DNA of 64,000 nt from Puteibacter caeruleilacunae (lineage in GTDB: Bacteria > Bacteroidota > Bacteroidia > Bacteroidales > Prolixibacteraceae), in assembly GCA_005217565.1 (NCBI GenBank), contig SJCO01000010.1:62001-126000 (forward strand), given 5' to 3'. The position numbers were made by a program, and so were the translations under genes. Shown here piece after piece: positions 45,943-55,495 of this stretch (positions are counted from its first letter, which is position 1; each line of letters begins with the position of its first letter). The notes beneath the pieces were generated by a model. That model ran no database searches and was not told the origin of the DNA. It was given only the letters and a program-made list of their open reading frames with translations.

Positions 45943-46536
45943 TTATGGTCGCAACATTATTCTAAATTCCAACTTAATATCATCATAGATCAACTTATCA
46001 CCAAGGTTCTCGAAAAACTTACCGGATCCGAACTTTACATTGTAATCCGAACGATCAATAACCATCTTTCCTGAGGCAAAATACTGTCCATTAAGCCTTC
46101 TTACATTAGCAAGGAAAGAATATGGTCGAGTCACATCTCTAATGGTTAGTTCGCCTGTAAAAGAGTAAATGCACCCCGACCTCTTTTTGGCACGTTTCAA
46201 TTTATAAACTGCAGTTGGATACTTCTCTACATCGAAAAAATCTTCCGATTTCAAATGATCCACAAGCTTAACACCCCATTCTTTACTGTCTAAATCTTCA
46301 TCCTCGATTGTATTCATATCAAGTATAAACTCTCCTCCAGTAATTACTCCATCTGTTGCATTAAGCGTGGCAGACTTAAAACGAATATAACCGTAGTGTG
46401 CACCACCAATTTTTTTGCCATGCCATTTCACATGACTCTCTTTCTCGTTTAATTGATAGGTTTGAGCTGTAATCTTTGAATTAATTCCTCCCACCAAAAG
46501 GAATAACGATAGTAGACCAATCTTCACCAAATTCAT
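45943..46536 (-). CDS. YceI family protein
   Basis: About 197 residues from the ATG at 46536, which opens a clean signal peptide (LLSLFLLVGGINSKITA); the frame extends to 46623 but that part looks non-coding. YceI proteins are periplasmic lipocalin-like barrels that bind isoprenoid or other lipids: YQLNEKESHVKWHGKKIGGAHYGYI, DHLKSEDFFDVEKYPTA, GELTIRDVTRPYSF and MVIDRSDYNVKFGSGKFF are all family blocks. The ligand is unknown. Appears monocistronic. Confidence 0.92.
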   Translation of the reverse strand: MNLVKIGLLSLFLLVGGINSKITAQTYQLNEKESHVKWHGKKIGGAHYGYIRFKSATLNATDGVITGGEFILDMNTIEDEDLDSKEWGVKLVDHLKSEDFFDVEKYPTAVYKLKRAKKRSGCIYSFTGELTIRDVTRPYSFLANVRRLNGQYFASGKMVIDRSDYNVKFGSGKFFENLGDKLIYDDIKLEFRIMLRP

Positions 46537-46814
46537 CTTAAAAATGTTTGTACAGCAAATTAATTGCAAAGATTCAAGCAATAGACTGCACACCACATCA
46601 ATACTCATCATATGCATCCACACATCCGAATGACGAGCAATTATGCTTAACTCAACCTAATTGAAATCCCCCCTGCAATAAACCTGCAAAAGTTTCTGAT
46701 TATTTAATTACGAATATGATAGTGTTAGATAACCACTATACATACCACCATTTACCAATTCAATAATAGTAAGTAAATCTCTGAATTCCTCATTTTGGAT
46801 GTAAAACTTTAGTC
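46537..46814. other. Intergenic spacer, no gene seen
   Basis: Spacer between the YceI gene and the end of the phosphate transporter gene. The upstream extension of the YceI frame lies in it; nothing else is supported apart from the terminator that follows. Confidence 0.4.
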
Positions 46815-46850
46815 AAAAAAAAAGCCCCTCCATAAGTATGGAAGGGCCTT
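46815..46850 (-). terminator. Terminator of the phosphate transporter gene
   Basis: On the minus strand stem GCCCTTCCATA / TATGGAGGGGC with nine T residues following, 25 bp after the stop codon. Confidence 0.88.
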
Positions 46851-46874
46851 AAGCTTTATTCTGATATTATCTGT

Positions 46875-49151
46875 TTACATATCTTTTGTATGCTGCACGA
46901 AGTCTCGCTGTGATTTAACTAGGTTACCTGCATTTAGAATCAGACTCTTAGTTTCAGAAATTAGGTTAAAGAACAATAATGAATTCTTGGTACTAACCTC
47001 TTTTTTCTTGATCTTCTTAATCTGTGCTTTCTCTAAAGCTGCCAGATGATCAATTAGAACTTGCTGTTTCGTACTTAACTCTTCAAGTTTTTCAAAATCC
47101 TCTTCCTTCAACAAGTGCAATGCAAAGTTAAAGTACTCACTAACTTTCGCATTAAAGATGGTCAGTTCACCAATTTGCTCCTCGTTAAGTGGTTTATGAT
47201 TATTCTCAACATGCTCGTATACTGGTCTCACAACAAAGTTTACAGAATGAGCCATCTCTCTAAGATAATCCAGTACCTGTACATAGTAATGTCCAGTTTC
47301 AATATCTTCCTGTTGAAGCTTTTGAATTGTCTTAAATAAGTTCGCTTTAAGCTTCTTCGCTTTCTTATTAAACTCATTCACCAACACCTTAGCTTCTTTA
47401 AGTTGATTTCGATCTTCTACAAAGAAACCATTCAGACAAACATCGTATGCTTTTGATGATGCGATAATCGCATTAACTGCATTACGCTTACTCTTATCTA
47501 ATACCTTCTGAATATTTACAATCGACTCTGATAGTTCATCTTCATCAGCCTCGTCTTCTTTTGCTTTGCGCTTATTAAACAACGTATGTGTTCGAATAAT
47601 CATGAATCCAGCAATTGCAACAAAGACAAAGATCATGAAGTTACCTCCTAGAGATATGAATGTTGCCACAAAACCTGCCACAGTAAAGGCAATGAATGCA
47701 GTTAAGAACCATCCTCCAACAACAGTAAACACTCCTGAAATACGATATACAGCACTTTCACGATCCCATGCTCTATCAGCTAATGAAGTCCCCATTGCCA
47801 CCATAAAGGTTACGTATGTAGTAGACAATGGCAATTTCAATGAAGTACCAATAGAGATCAAGATACTAGCCACAACAAGGTTACATGCTGCACGAATCAA
47901 GTCAAATGCAGGTCTGTCTTCCTCTTTTTCTACAACAATTTCTGATGGTTTTACAGGATCAAATCTATTTTCGATTCCTTTAACAACCACTCCTGGCATT
48001 ATTGCTTTCAACTTCTTATTGAATGAGATTGTATTTCTTACCAATAATCTTGAGAAATAAGATGATCCAAATCGCTCATCACCTTCCTCCTGACGAGAAA
48101 GATCAATACTGGTAGCAACTACCTGCTTTGCTTTCTTTGAAGTAATCAAAGTAATAATCATTACCAATCCCGAGATTAATAACATATAAGTAGGTGTTGC
48201 AACCTTACCTCCCAAAGCCTGCATGGAGAACGCTCCCGCATCAAGTCCTGAAGCACTCCACTCCTGAAATGAAGTAAATCCAGCCAATGGAACTCCAATA
48301 AAGTTTACAAGGTCATTACCTGCGAATGCCATTGCCAGTGCAAATGTTCCAACAATTACAATCATTTTTAAGATGTTTACCTTAAAGATTGACTTCAGAA
48401 TTTCCATCACAATGGTCCATCCAATGAAGCTATAAAGTAGCAACTTAAATGAGTTGTCTCCTACCCACTCCTTAACAGTCATACCACTGCTCAACTCGAT
48501 TGCTGCGAACGAAGATCCCTTCATTCCTTTAATCAAAATGAAATAAGTAATAGCGGCAATTGCAATACCTCCGAAAATAGAACCGTAATATTTTAGTCGC
48601 TTCTCAAATCTAAAGGTAAATACCAAACGAGCCAAGTACTGTACAAGGGCTCCGACCGAGAATGCAATAACTACCGACAACAAAATTCCGGTAATAATAG
48701 CTAGTGCCTTATCCGAATTGATGTAATTGGCCAATTCACTCAAATCAGCAGCCTGGCTCTTAATTTTTATAATTGATACGGCTACTGCGGCTCCTAGTAA
48801 CTCAAATACAATTGATACTGTAGTAGAGGTAGGCAAACCAAAAGTGTTAAACATATCCAACAGAATAACGTCGGTTATCATTACTGCCATGAATATGATC
48901 ATGATTTCTGAGAAATAGAACATATCCGGATGGAATATCCCTTTACGTGCAACCTCCATCATCCCACTTGAGAATGTTGCTCCAACCAACACTCCAAGAC
49001 TGGCAACTAAAAATATAGCCCACTTAGGTGCGGCTTTCGATCCAATTGCCGAATTCAAGAAGTTTACGGCATCGTTACTTACCCCTACAATAAGGTCCGA
49101 AATGGCCAGGGCAAATAATACAACTACTAAAATCAGATAAAATGACTCCAT
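46875..49151 (-). CDS. Inorganic phosphate transporter (PiT family) with PhoU-like C-terminal domain
   Basis: A 758-residue protein. The membrane part has the PiT duplicated signature (GVSNDAVNFLNSAIGSKAAP and LPLSTTYVTFMVAMG, FGLPTSTTVSIVFELLG) and about 10-12 helices; PiT proteins take up phosphate with protons or sodium. From about residue 535 to the end, a helical region (SIVNIQKVLDKSKRNAVN, DYLREMAHSVNFVVRPVYEH) resembles PhoU-type bundles. In most bacteria a PiT carries a separate PhoU-like partner; here it is fused. Its upstream region has four 11-bp direct repeats shared with the divergent kinase/regulator genes. Confidence 0.9.
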   Translation of the reverse strand: MESFYLILVVVLFALAISDLIVGVSNDAVNFLNSAIGSKAAPKWAIFLVASLGVLVGATFSSGMMEVARKGIFHPDMFYFSEIMIIFMAVMITDVILLDMFNTFGLPTSTTVSIVFELLGAAVAVSIIKIKSQAADLSELANYINSDKALAIITGILLSVVIAFSVGALVQYLARLVFTFRFEKRLKYYGSIFGGIAIAAITYFILIKGMKGSSFAAIELSSGMTVKEWVGDNSFKLLLYSFIGWTIVMEILKSIFKVNILKMIVIVGTFALAMAFAGNDLVNFIGVPLAGFTSFQEWSASGLDAGAFSMQALGGKVATPTYMLLISGLVMIITLITSKKAKQVVATSIDLSRQEEGDERFGSSYFSRLLVRNTISFNKKLKAIMPGVVVKGIENRFDPVKPSEIVVEKEEDRPAFDLIRAACNLVVASILISIGTSLKLPLSTTYVTFMVAMGTSLADRAWDRESAVYRISGVFTVVGGWFLTAFIAFTVAGFVATFISLGGNFMIFVFVAIAGFMIIRTHTLFNKRKAKEDEADEDELSESIVNIQKVLDKSKRNAVNAIIASSKAYDVCLNGFFVEDRNQLKEAKVLVNEFNKKAKKLKANLFKTIQKLQQEDIETGHYYVQVLDYLREMAHSVNFVVRPVYEHVENNHKPLNEEQIGELTIFNAKVSEYFNFALHLLKEEDFEKLEELSTKQQVLIDHLAALEKAQIKKIKKKEVSTKNSLLFFNLISETKSLILNAGNLVKSQRDFVQHTKDM

Positions 49152-49183
49152 GCTATTTGTGTTTTCTTAATTTGATCGCTGCG

Positions 49184-49254
49184 AAAATATATTTATCAGT
49201 AGCTTAGGTCGTTAAATAAATGTTAACTAAAAGTCAACTAATGGTTACGATAAT
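49184..49254 (-). promoter_or_regulatory. PHO-box-like direct repeat array and transporter promoter
   Basis: Four direct repeats of 11 bp run from 49211 to 49254: GTTAAATAAAT, GTTAACTAAAA, GTCAACTAATG, GTTACGATAAT. This is the period of PHO boxes (7-bp unit plus 4-bp AT-rich spacer). A near-consensus -7 element on the minus strand, TATATTTT (49191-49184), is 19 bp from the array, so the array covers the -33 place of the transporter promoter. A PhoB-like regulator gene lies about 1.4 kb away in the divergent operon. Confidence 0.65.
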
Positions 49255-49341
49255 TCAAACCTCCCGCCATTCCCACAAAACCATGATATTTTGAACTTGC
49301 TTTGCTACCTGAAATTTAAGGCATTTACTTTTAAGAACCAC

Positions 49342-49349
49342 TATATTTG
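49342..49349 (+). promoter_or_regulatory. -7 promoter element of the kinase/regulator operon
   Basis: TATATTTG, a perfect TAnnTTTG, 126 bp upstream of the kinase start and about 88 bp beyond the direct repeat array. Confidence 0.5.
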
Positions 49350-49475
49350 CATGAGATTTCAGAAAAAACATTGCGATTACAAATTTTTAACTCTAGATTA
49401 AAGTTGATGTGCCGGAAATTTTATTGTTTTGACAAATCAATTAATACTGAGTGATTTTTATAATTTTTTAAACAT

Positions 49476-50522
49476 ATGAAGACATATTCTGCGCGACAAT
49501 TATCATTATACATGTCGTTATTACTTGCTGCAGTAACAATGATATTCTTGATTGTTGAACACTATTTCGATAGCTTATTGCTATCAATGATTGTTCTTTT
49601 ACCTATCTTCTTTGGTCTTACCTACATTGTGGTACTTTACATTTTAAATCATTACATCTACCACAAAATTGTTCCAATTTACAAAACGATCAGATCAACA
49701 CCCTTAGATGAAAAGAAGAGGTTAAAACTTGAAGAATCAGGGTCTAACATTATTTCATCTGTTAATCAGGAAGTAAAAGCCTGGGCAAAAACAAAAGAAA
49801 AAGAGATTGCTCGACTACGTGATCTGGAACAATACAGAAAAGAATTTGTAGGTAACGTTTCTCACGAGCTTAAGACACCTATTTTTAACATCCAGGGATA
49901 TATTCTTACACTTTTAGAAGGTGGACTGGAAGATTCTAAAGTAAACCGTTTTTACCTTGAAAGATCGGTAAAAAGTATTGACCGTATGATATCCATCGTA
50001 GAAGACCTTGAGTCAATTACCAAACTAGAATCAGGTGAATTAAAGCTTCAGCAGAAACAATTCGACGTAACTCGTTTGGTTGACGACGTATTTGAATTAC
50101 ATCACATGCTTGCAAAACAGAATAAGATAGATCTGGAGATTTATACAAAGGTTGATCGTCCTATTAATGTTATTGCTGATAAAAAAAGAATGTTTGAGGT
50201 AATCAACAATCTGGTCGCAAACGGTATTAAATATGGAAAAAGAAGAGGTTATGTAAAGGTTGGCTTCTTCGACATGGATGAACATATACTTGTTGAAGTC
50301 TCTGATAACGGAATAGGAATAGAGGAAAAAGATATTTCACGTGTATTCGAAAGGTTCTACCGAGCAGATAAGAGTCGCTCAAGAGAACAGGGAGGAACAG
50401 GTTTAGGACTTTCGATTGTGAAGCATATTATTGAAGCTCATGGACAAACGATTAATGTAAAGAGTGTTCCTGATCAGGGAACAACATTTACCTTTACAAT
50501 CGACAAAGCATTGGTGAAATAA
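49476..50522 (+). CDS. phoR: PhoR-like sensor histidine kinase
   Basis: A 348-residue membrane kinase. Two adjacent N-terminal helices (about 10-30 and 34-56) with a very short loop, so little periplasmic sensor, as in PhoR-type kinases that read the state of the phosphate transporter. H130 in NVSHELKTPIFN is the phospho-site; the ATPase part has NLVANGIKYG, VSDNGIGIEE, RFYRADKSRSREQGGTGLGL. The regulator gene follows after 94 bp. The phosphate link is inferred from the neighbouring PiT gene and the 11-bp repeats. Confidence 0.8.
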   Translation: MKTYSARQLSLYMSLLLAAVTMIFLIVEHYFDSLLLSMIVLLPIFFGLTYIVVLYILNHYIYHKIVPIYKTIRSTPLDEKKRLKLEESGSNIISSVNQEVKAWAKTKEKEIARLRDLEQYRKEFVGNVSHELKTPIFNIQGYILTLLEGGLEDSKVNRFYLERSVKSIDRMISIVEDLESITKLESGELKLQQKQFDVTRLVDDVFELHHMLAKQNKIDLEIYTKVDRPINVIADKKRMFEVINNLVANGIKYGKRRGYVKVGFFDMDEHILVEVSDNGIGIEEKDISRVFERFYRADKSRSREQGGTGLGLSIVKHIIEAHGQTINVKSVPDQGTTFTFTIDKALVK

Positions 50523-50616
50523 ATATTTTTAGTACTTTTATTAGCACACTAATAACCATGGCTTAATGAATAATTAACAAGCTTTCTCTTATTTTAACTT
50601 TTGTAAAAAAGATGTT

Positions 50617-51315
50617 ATGACTGATAATACACACAAAATTTTGTTAGTTGATGATGAGGTAGATATTCTGGAATTCATCAGCTATAACCTGGAGAGAGAA
50701 GGATACAAAGTATACACTGCAAAGAATGGGATAGAAGCCATCAAAGTTGCAGAAAAAAAGCAACCAGACTTGATTATTCTGGATGTGATGATGCCTGAAA
50801 TGGACGGTATTGCTGCTTGTGAAGAGCTTCGTAAATTACCAAATCTACAGGAAACAGTTATTGCTTTCCTTACTGCAAGGGGAGAAGACTACTCTCAAAT
50901 TGCTGGTTTCGATGCTGGTGCTGACGACTACATTACCAAGCCAATTCGACCAAAAGTATTAATCAGTAGAGTAAAAGCCCTTCTTAAGAGAAGTAGCTCT
51001 GTTGCTGCACCTCAGGCAGAAACAAGTACAAACACTGTTACTGTTGGAGAGCTTGTCATCGACAAAGAACGTTATGTAATCAATACCAAAGGAGAAGAAA
51101 TGGTATTGCCGCGTAAAGAGTTCGAACTGCTTTCTCTACTTGTTTCTAAACCAGGTAAGGTATTTACTCGTGAAGAGATCTATCACAGTGTTTGGGGTGA
51201 GAATGTTATCGTAGGTGACCGTACAATTGATGTACACATCAGAAAACTTCGTGAGAAAATTGGGAACAATCATATCAAAACACTAAAAGGTATTGGATAT
51301 AAATTCGTTGAGTAA
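50617..51315 (+). CDS. phoB: PhoB-like response regulator (OmpR family)
   Basis: A 232-residue regulator: receiver (1-120) with D56 in IILDVMMPEMDG and K in YITKPIRP, then an OmpR/PhoB-type winged helix (about 140-232; LPRKEFELLSLLVSKPG, TREEIYHSVWG, VIVGDRTIDVHIRKLREKI). Length and layout match PhoB. It pairs with the kinase upstream. Winged-helix regulators of this type bind direct repeats with a period near 11 bp, as found at 49211-49254. Followed by a strong terminator. Confidence 0.85.
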   Translation: MTDNTHKILLVDDEVDILEFISYNLEREGYKVYTAKNGIEAIKVAEKKQPDLIILDVMMPEMDGIAACEELRKLPNLQETVIAFLTARGEDYSQIAGFDAGADDYITKPIRPKVLISRVKALLKRSSSVAAPQAETSTNTVTVGELVIDKERYVINTKGEEMVLPRKEFELLSLLVSKPGKVFTREEIYHSVWGENVIVGDRTIDVHIRKLREKIGNNHIKTLKGIGYKFVE

Positions 51316-51341
51316 GCGATTTTAAAACATACAAAAACACA

Positions 51342-51390
51342 TAAAAGACAATAGAGTCAGTTATCAAATTTGACTTTATTGTCTTTTTTT
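51342..51390 (+). terminator. Terminator after the PhoB-like gene
   Basis: Long stem AAAAGACAATAgAGTCA / TGACTtTATTGTCTTTT with a T run. Confidence 0.85.
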
Positions 51391-51402
51391 GTTTTACCTT
51401 TG
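51369..51402 (+). promoter_or_regulatory. Promoter of the SPOR lipoprotein gene
   Basis: TTTG (51369-51372), 22-nt spacer, TACCTTTG (51395-51402), a perfect -7 element. It overlaps the preceding terminator. Confidence 0.55.
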
Positions 51403-51488
51403 AGAGAGATAAGAGGAACCTCTCAATGAGGTGAGGCTTGTCTTGTTGTACCAATCGAAAATATTTAAATCTTAAAATCATTCGAACA

Positions 51489-51890
51489 ATGAAGATAGCT
51501 ATAACCATTTCACTTTTCAGCATTATGCTCTTTGCTGTTAGCTGTAAACCAAAAGAAACTCCTCCACAAAAAGTAGAGATCGTAGAAGAAGAGGTTAAAG
51601 AAGTTGAGCCACAGCCTGAACCACCTAAACCAAAACCAATCGATGAAGGTGTAGATCTTGAAGACAAATACTTTATTGTGATAAATAGCTATACAGTTGA
51701 AGATTTTGCAAAAGAACAAGCAGAGCTCTACAATGAAAAAGGATTTAAGACTGGTATTTTCATGCGTAATGAAGATGGCTGGTACCGATTAGCCTTAAAA
51801 TCATTTAACGATTATAATCAAGCGCTAAAAGCCTTAGAAAAGCTAAAAGAAGATAAAGACTATTCCAAGGCCTGGCTAATGGTTAAATAA
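51489..51890 (+). CDS. SPOR-domain lipoprotein
   Basis: A 133-residue lipoprotein from the ATG at 51489; an upstream in-frame extension lacks signal-peptide character. Lipobox at FAVSC (C18). A proline- and glutamate-rich linker (VEEEVKEVEPQPEPPKPKP) leads to a C-terminal SPOR domain (YFIVINSYTVEDFAKEQAEL to KAWLMVK). SPOR domains bind denuded peptidoglycan at division sites. The exact role is unknown. It converges on the PAP2 gene and overlaps it by 8 bp. Confidence 0.87.
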   Translation: MKIAITISLFSIMLFAVSCKPKETPPQKVEIVEEEVKEVEPQPEPPKPKPIDEGVDLEDKYFIVINSYTVEDFAKEQAELYNEKGFKTGIFMRNEDGWYRLALKSFNDYNQALKALEKLKEDKDYSKAWLMVK

Positions 51891-52488
51891 AATAAAGAAT
51901 TGAATACATAACAATCATTCCCATACTTAGCCCTGCGTACACCTGCGTGGGGCTATGTTTTTCCAGATAAATCCGTGAATGTGCCAGTAAACCGGTCCCC
52001 ACAATTAAAGCAGGAACAATCACCCCTGGATTCAATCCATATCTGAATGAGATCGCTAAAACAGCACCAAGTAAACCACCCATTCCTGCCATATGAATGC
52101 TTATCTTCCAATAGGCAGAAACCATCAGGCTAATTAAAATTACAACCAAAGAAGCCAACAACATGATTCTAAAAAGTCCTGTTGCAGGAATCCTTCCTAA
52201 CAAATAATATCCCATGTAATAGTAAACACCCGTAAACAATAATGGAATAATCCTATCTCTACTTTTATTTACAAAGGGATCAAATTTCTTATTCAAACTC
52301 AATGCTGCAAAGCTGAGTATTGGCAAAAAACATGTAGATGAGAATGCGATAACTAACACAATACTCTTCATAGTCATAGGTATATAAACCAAATGACCTG
52401 CAAAAGAAAACAATAAAGTAAAACCTATTGTAGGAATTAAAAATGGGTGAAATACAAATGACACCAATCGGGCAAACAAACGCTCCAT
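51883..52488 (-). CDS. PAP2-family membrane phosphatase-like protein
   Basis: A 201-residue membrane protein with about six helices. The PAP2 motifs are weak: ISIHMAG stands where the family has PSGH, and SRIYLEKHSPTQ replaces SRxxxxxHxxxD, with Gln for the final Asp. It may be a phosphatase for a lipid phosphate or an inactive relative. It is downstream of rpoN (17-bp gap, same strand) and probably co-transcribed with it. Confidence 0.75.
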   Translation of the reverse strand: MERLFARLVSFVFHPFLIPTIGFTLLFSFAGHLVYIPMTMKSIVLVIAFSSTCFLPILSFAALSLNKKFDPFVNKSRDRIIPLLFTGVYYYMGYYLLGRIPATGLFRIMLLASLVVILISLMVSAYWKISIHMAGMGGLLGAVLAISFRYGLNPGVIVPALIVGTGLLAHSRIYLEKHSPTQVYAGLSMGMIVMYSILYFI

Positions 52489-52505
52489 ACTATAAAACCT
52501 CCTGA

Positions 52506-53963
52506 TTATAATTCTTTTCTCAATCGAGCAACCGGTATATCCAATTGTTCGCGATATTTTGCCACAGTTCTTCGGGCAATAGGATAGGATTTTTCTTTCA
52601 ATATTTTAGCCAATTGTTCATCGGTTAATGGCTTACGCTTATCCTCTCCATTAATACACTCCTGCAATATTTTCTTTATCTCACGTGTGGAAACCTCTTC
52701 TCCGGTATCTTTTTGCATACCTTCAGAAAAGAAGTACTTAACAGGATAAATTCCGAAATGCGTTTGAATATACTTACTATTAGAAACACGAGAAATGGTC
52801 GACACATCCAATCCAGTTCTATCCGCAATATCCTTTAAAATCATCGGCTTTAATTTGGCCTCATCTCCTTCCATAAAATACTCTTTCTGGAGATTGATGA
52901 TTTCACTCATTGTAAGCAACAAAGTATGCTGTCGCTGACGAATCGCATCTATAAACCATTTGGCAGAATCAATCTTTTGCTTCACAAAAGTAACTGCATC
53001 TTTTTGTGTCTTCGACTGTGTTTTTTTGTTATCCTTATAAGATTTAAGCATACCCAGATAATCATCATTGATATGCAAATCAGGAACATTACGTTGATTA
53101 AGCGTCAATCGCAATTCCCCCTCCTCCAGATCTAAAAGGAAATCGGGAATGATTTGCTGGTTCGCTTTATTTAATGGATTTGAATAGGCACTTCCAGGTT
53201 TAGGATTCAGTTTAAGAATCTCATTAATGGCATCCTTAAGTTCCTCCTCTGTCAACGAAAATTTTGAAATAATTTTCTTGTAATGCTTTTTTGTAAACTC
53301 ATCGAAAGTATCTTTCAGGATCTTTGTTGCAGTTACTACAGAAGCTCGCTTTTTATCCCTGCGTTTTATCTGCAATAACAAGCACTCTCTTAAGTTCCTT
53401 GCACCAACTCCAGGAGGATCAAAATCTTGAATCTCCCACAACAACTGATACATTTCTTCGTCAGCCGCTTCTACATTGTGAGCAAAGGCAACATCATCAA
53501 CAATCGATTCTAGTTCCCTACGCAGATAACCATCCTCATCAATATTACCGATGATATACTCAGCCAACAACTGCTCTTCTTCATTCAAAGGCAACAATCC
53601 AAGCTGTTCGTGCAGAAACTCATGAAATGATGAGCCTACACTAAAAGGAATATCTGTGAACTTATCATCCTTCGAATAATTTTGCGCATTCAGTTTATAA
53701 CTGGGAATATCTTCGTCGTTAAGATAATCTTCGACCGAAAATTCTTCCTTATCAGCATCTTCATTCGATTTAAGTTCCTGAGCTTCTCCTTCCTGAAGTG
53801 TTTCAGGTCCGTCTCCGGCGATCTCAAGCACGGGATTCTCCTCCAATTCCTTCTTGATCCGTTGCTCGAGCTGCATAGTAGGAATCTCCAACAGCTTAAT
53901 AACCTGTATTTGCTGTGGCGATAACTTCTGTAATAGCTTCTGTTGCAGACTCAGTTTTTGCAT
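52506..53963 (-). CDS. rpoN: RNA polymerase sigma-54 factor
   Basis: A 485-residue sigma-54. Region I is Gln-rich (LSLQQKLLQKLSPQQIQVIKLL), then an acidic region II, core-binding domain with LGLLPLNEEEQLLAEYIIGNI, a helix-turn-helix (DIADRTGLDVSTISRVSNSKYI) and the RpoN box ARRTVAKYRE near the C-terminus. Sigma-54 needs an AAA+ activator; none is encoded in the window, and I did not find a convincing -24/-12 promoter here. The PAP2 gene lies downstream. Confidence 0.97.
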   Translation of the reverse strand: MQKLSLQQKLLQKLSPQQIQVIKLLEIPTMQLEQRIKKELEENPVLEIAGDGPETLQEGEAQELKSNEDADKEEFSVEDYLNDEDIPSYKLNAQNYSKDDKFTDIPFSVGSSFHEFLHEQLGLLPLNEEEQLLAEYIIGNIDEDGYLRRELESIVDDVAFAHNVEAADEEMYQLLWEIQDFDPPGVGARNLRECLLLQIKRRDKKRASVVTATKILKDTFDEFTKKHYKKIISKFSLTEEELKDAINEILKLNPKPGSAYSNPLNKANQQIIPDFLLDLEEGELRLTLNQRNVPDLHINDDYLGMLKSYKDNKKTQSKTQKDAVTFVKQKIDSAKWFIDAIRQRQHTLLLTMSEIINLQKEYFMEGDEAKLKPMILKDIADRTGLDVSTISRVSNSKYIQTHFGIYPVKYFFSEGMQKDTGEEVSTREIKKILQECINGEDKRKPLTDEQLAKILKEKSYPIARRTVAKYREQLDIPVARLRKEL

Positions 53964-54005
53964 ATATTCCGGTATTAATAGACCTTAAAAATATAAAAAA
54001 AGGGC

Positions 54006-54037
54006 AAAAAAAAGCCCTAAATTTTGAATTTAGGGCT
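54006..54037 (-). terminator. Terminator of asnS
   Basis: On the minus strand AGCCCTAAATT / AATTTAGGGCT stem followed by eight T residues, 19 bp after the stop codon. A second possible stem AGGGC / GCCCT surrounds the T run. Confidence 0.88.
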
Positions 54038-54055
54038 CAACATTATGCTAACTTT

Positions 54056-55495
54056 TTAAAACTCTGCATTCTTTGGTGCTCTTGGGAACGGAATTACGTC
54101 GCGTATATTACCCATTCCAGTTACAAATAACAAGAGTCTCTCAAATCCTAAACCGAATCCAGCGTGAGGAATACTACCGAAGCGACGAGTATCAAGATAC
54201 CAGTCCATTTCTTCAGCAGGAACATCCATCTCCTTCATTCTGGTTAACAATTTCTCAAGATTTTCTTCTCGCTGTGAACCACCAATGATTTCACCAATAC
54301 CAGGGAATAGAACATCCATTGCAGCAACAGTCTTACCATCATCATTCTGCTTCATGTAGAATGCCTTAATCTCATTTGGATAATCGGTAAGGATCACTGG
54401 GCACTTGAATTTTTTCTCTACAAGGTAACGCTCATGCTCTGATTGTAAATCTGCACCCCATTCTTCGATAACAAATTGGAATTTCTTCTTTTTATTTGGC
54501 TTACTGTTTCTTAGAATATCAATAGCCTCGGTATAAGTTAGACGAACGAAATCGTTATCAAGAATAAACTTCAACTTCTCAATTAACTCCATTGAGCGCT
54601 CATCAGCCTTTTTACCTTTCTCCTCTTCCTGCTGACGCTTACTCAAGAACTGAAGATCTTCCATACAGTTATCCAAAGCATATTGGATCAAGTACTTCAT
54701 AAAATCTTCTGCCAGATCCATATTGTCTTTCAGATCATAAAAAGCCATCTCTGGCTCAATCATCCAGAACTCTGAAAGGTGACGAGTTGTATTTGAATTC
54801 TCAGCACGGAATGTAGGACCAAAAGTATAGATTTCTCCTAGTGCTGTTGCACCTAGCTCACCCTCCAACTGTCCAGAAACAGTTAAGTTTGTAGCTTTAC
54901 CAAAGAAATCTTGTTTGTAATCCACATCTCCCTCTTCAGTCACAGGAGGATTTACTGGATCAAGTGTCGTTACTCTAAACATTTGACCTGCACCCTCTGC
55001 ATCAGAACCTGTAATTAATGGTGTATGTAAATAGTAAAATCCTTTATCGTTGAAATATTTATGGATCGCATAAGCCATAGCATGACGAATACGAAATACA
55101 GCACTAAATGTATTGGTTCTAAAGCGTAAATGAGCATTCTCACGCAAGAATTCAAGGCTATGCTTCTTTGGTTGAATTGGATACTTGTCAGGATCTGCAC
55201 CTCCAATAACTTCAATATCCGTAGCTACAATTTCTACTTTTTGTCCGCTACCTTGTGAAGCAACCAATTCTCCTTTTACAGCCAAAGCTGCTCCGGTATT
55301 AACCTCTTTTAAGGTCTCCTCATTAAAATTATTTACATCGGCAACAACTTGAACATTTGCAAGACATGATCCATCATTCATTGCAATGAAGTTCACATTT
55401 TTACTTCCGCGCTTAGTTCTTACCCATCCTTTAATCAATACCTCACTACCTACGGCATCTGATTGTAGAAGATCCTTAATTTTTATTCGCTTCAT
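54056..55495 (-). CDS. asnS: Asparaginyl-tRNA synthetase
   Basis: A 479-residue class IIb synthetase. N-terminal OB-fold anticodon-binding domain ([20 protein letters not shown]), then class II motifs: [39 protein letters not shown] (motif 2), and [18 protein letters not shown] (motif 3). Length and motifs fit AsnRS rather than AspRS. A -7 element (TACTTTTG, minus strand) lies at 55566-55573, and the 70-nt leader can form a small hairpin AAGGTC / GACCTT. Confidence 0.96.
   Translation of the reverse strand: MKRIKIKDLLQSDAVGSEVLIKGWVRTKRGSKNVNFIAMNDGSCLANVQVVADVNNFNEETLKEVNTGAALAVKGELVASQGSGQKVEIVATDIEVIGGADPDKYPIQPKKHSLEFLRENAHLRFRTNTFSAVFRIRHAMAYAIHKYFNDKGFYYLHTPLITGSDAEGAGQMFRVTTLDPVNPPVTEEGDVDYKQDFFGKATNLTVSGQLEGELGATALGEIYTFGPTFRAENSNTTRHLSEFWMIEPEMAFYDLKDNMDLAEDFMKYLIQYALDNCMEDLQFLSKRQQEEEKGKKADERSMELIEKLKFILDNDFVRLTYTEAIDILRNSKPNKKKKFQFVIEEWGADLQSEHERYLVEKKFKCPVILTDYPNEIKAFYMKQNDDGKTVAAMDVLFPGIGEIIGGSQREENLEKLLTRMKEMDVPAEEMDWYLDTRRFGSIPHAGFGLGFERLLLFVTGMGNIRDVIPFPRAPKNAEF

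Noticed and set aside
47566-48060. A 164-codon open frame antisense to the phosphate transporter gene
   Set aside because: Shadow of a well-supported membrane protein gene; no recognisable domain and no promoter.
52506-53963. Sigma-54 promoters expected because rpoN is present
   Set aside because: A visual search for TGGCAC-N5-TTGC-like sites upstream of genes in the window found none that was convincing.
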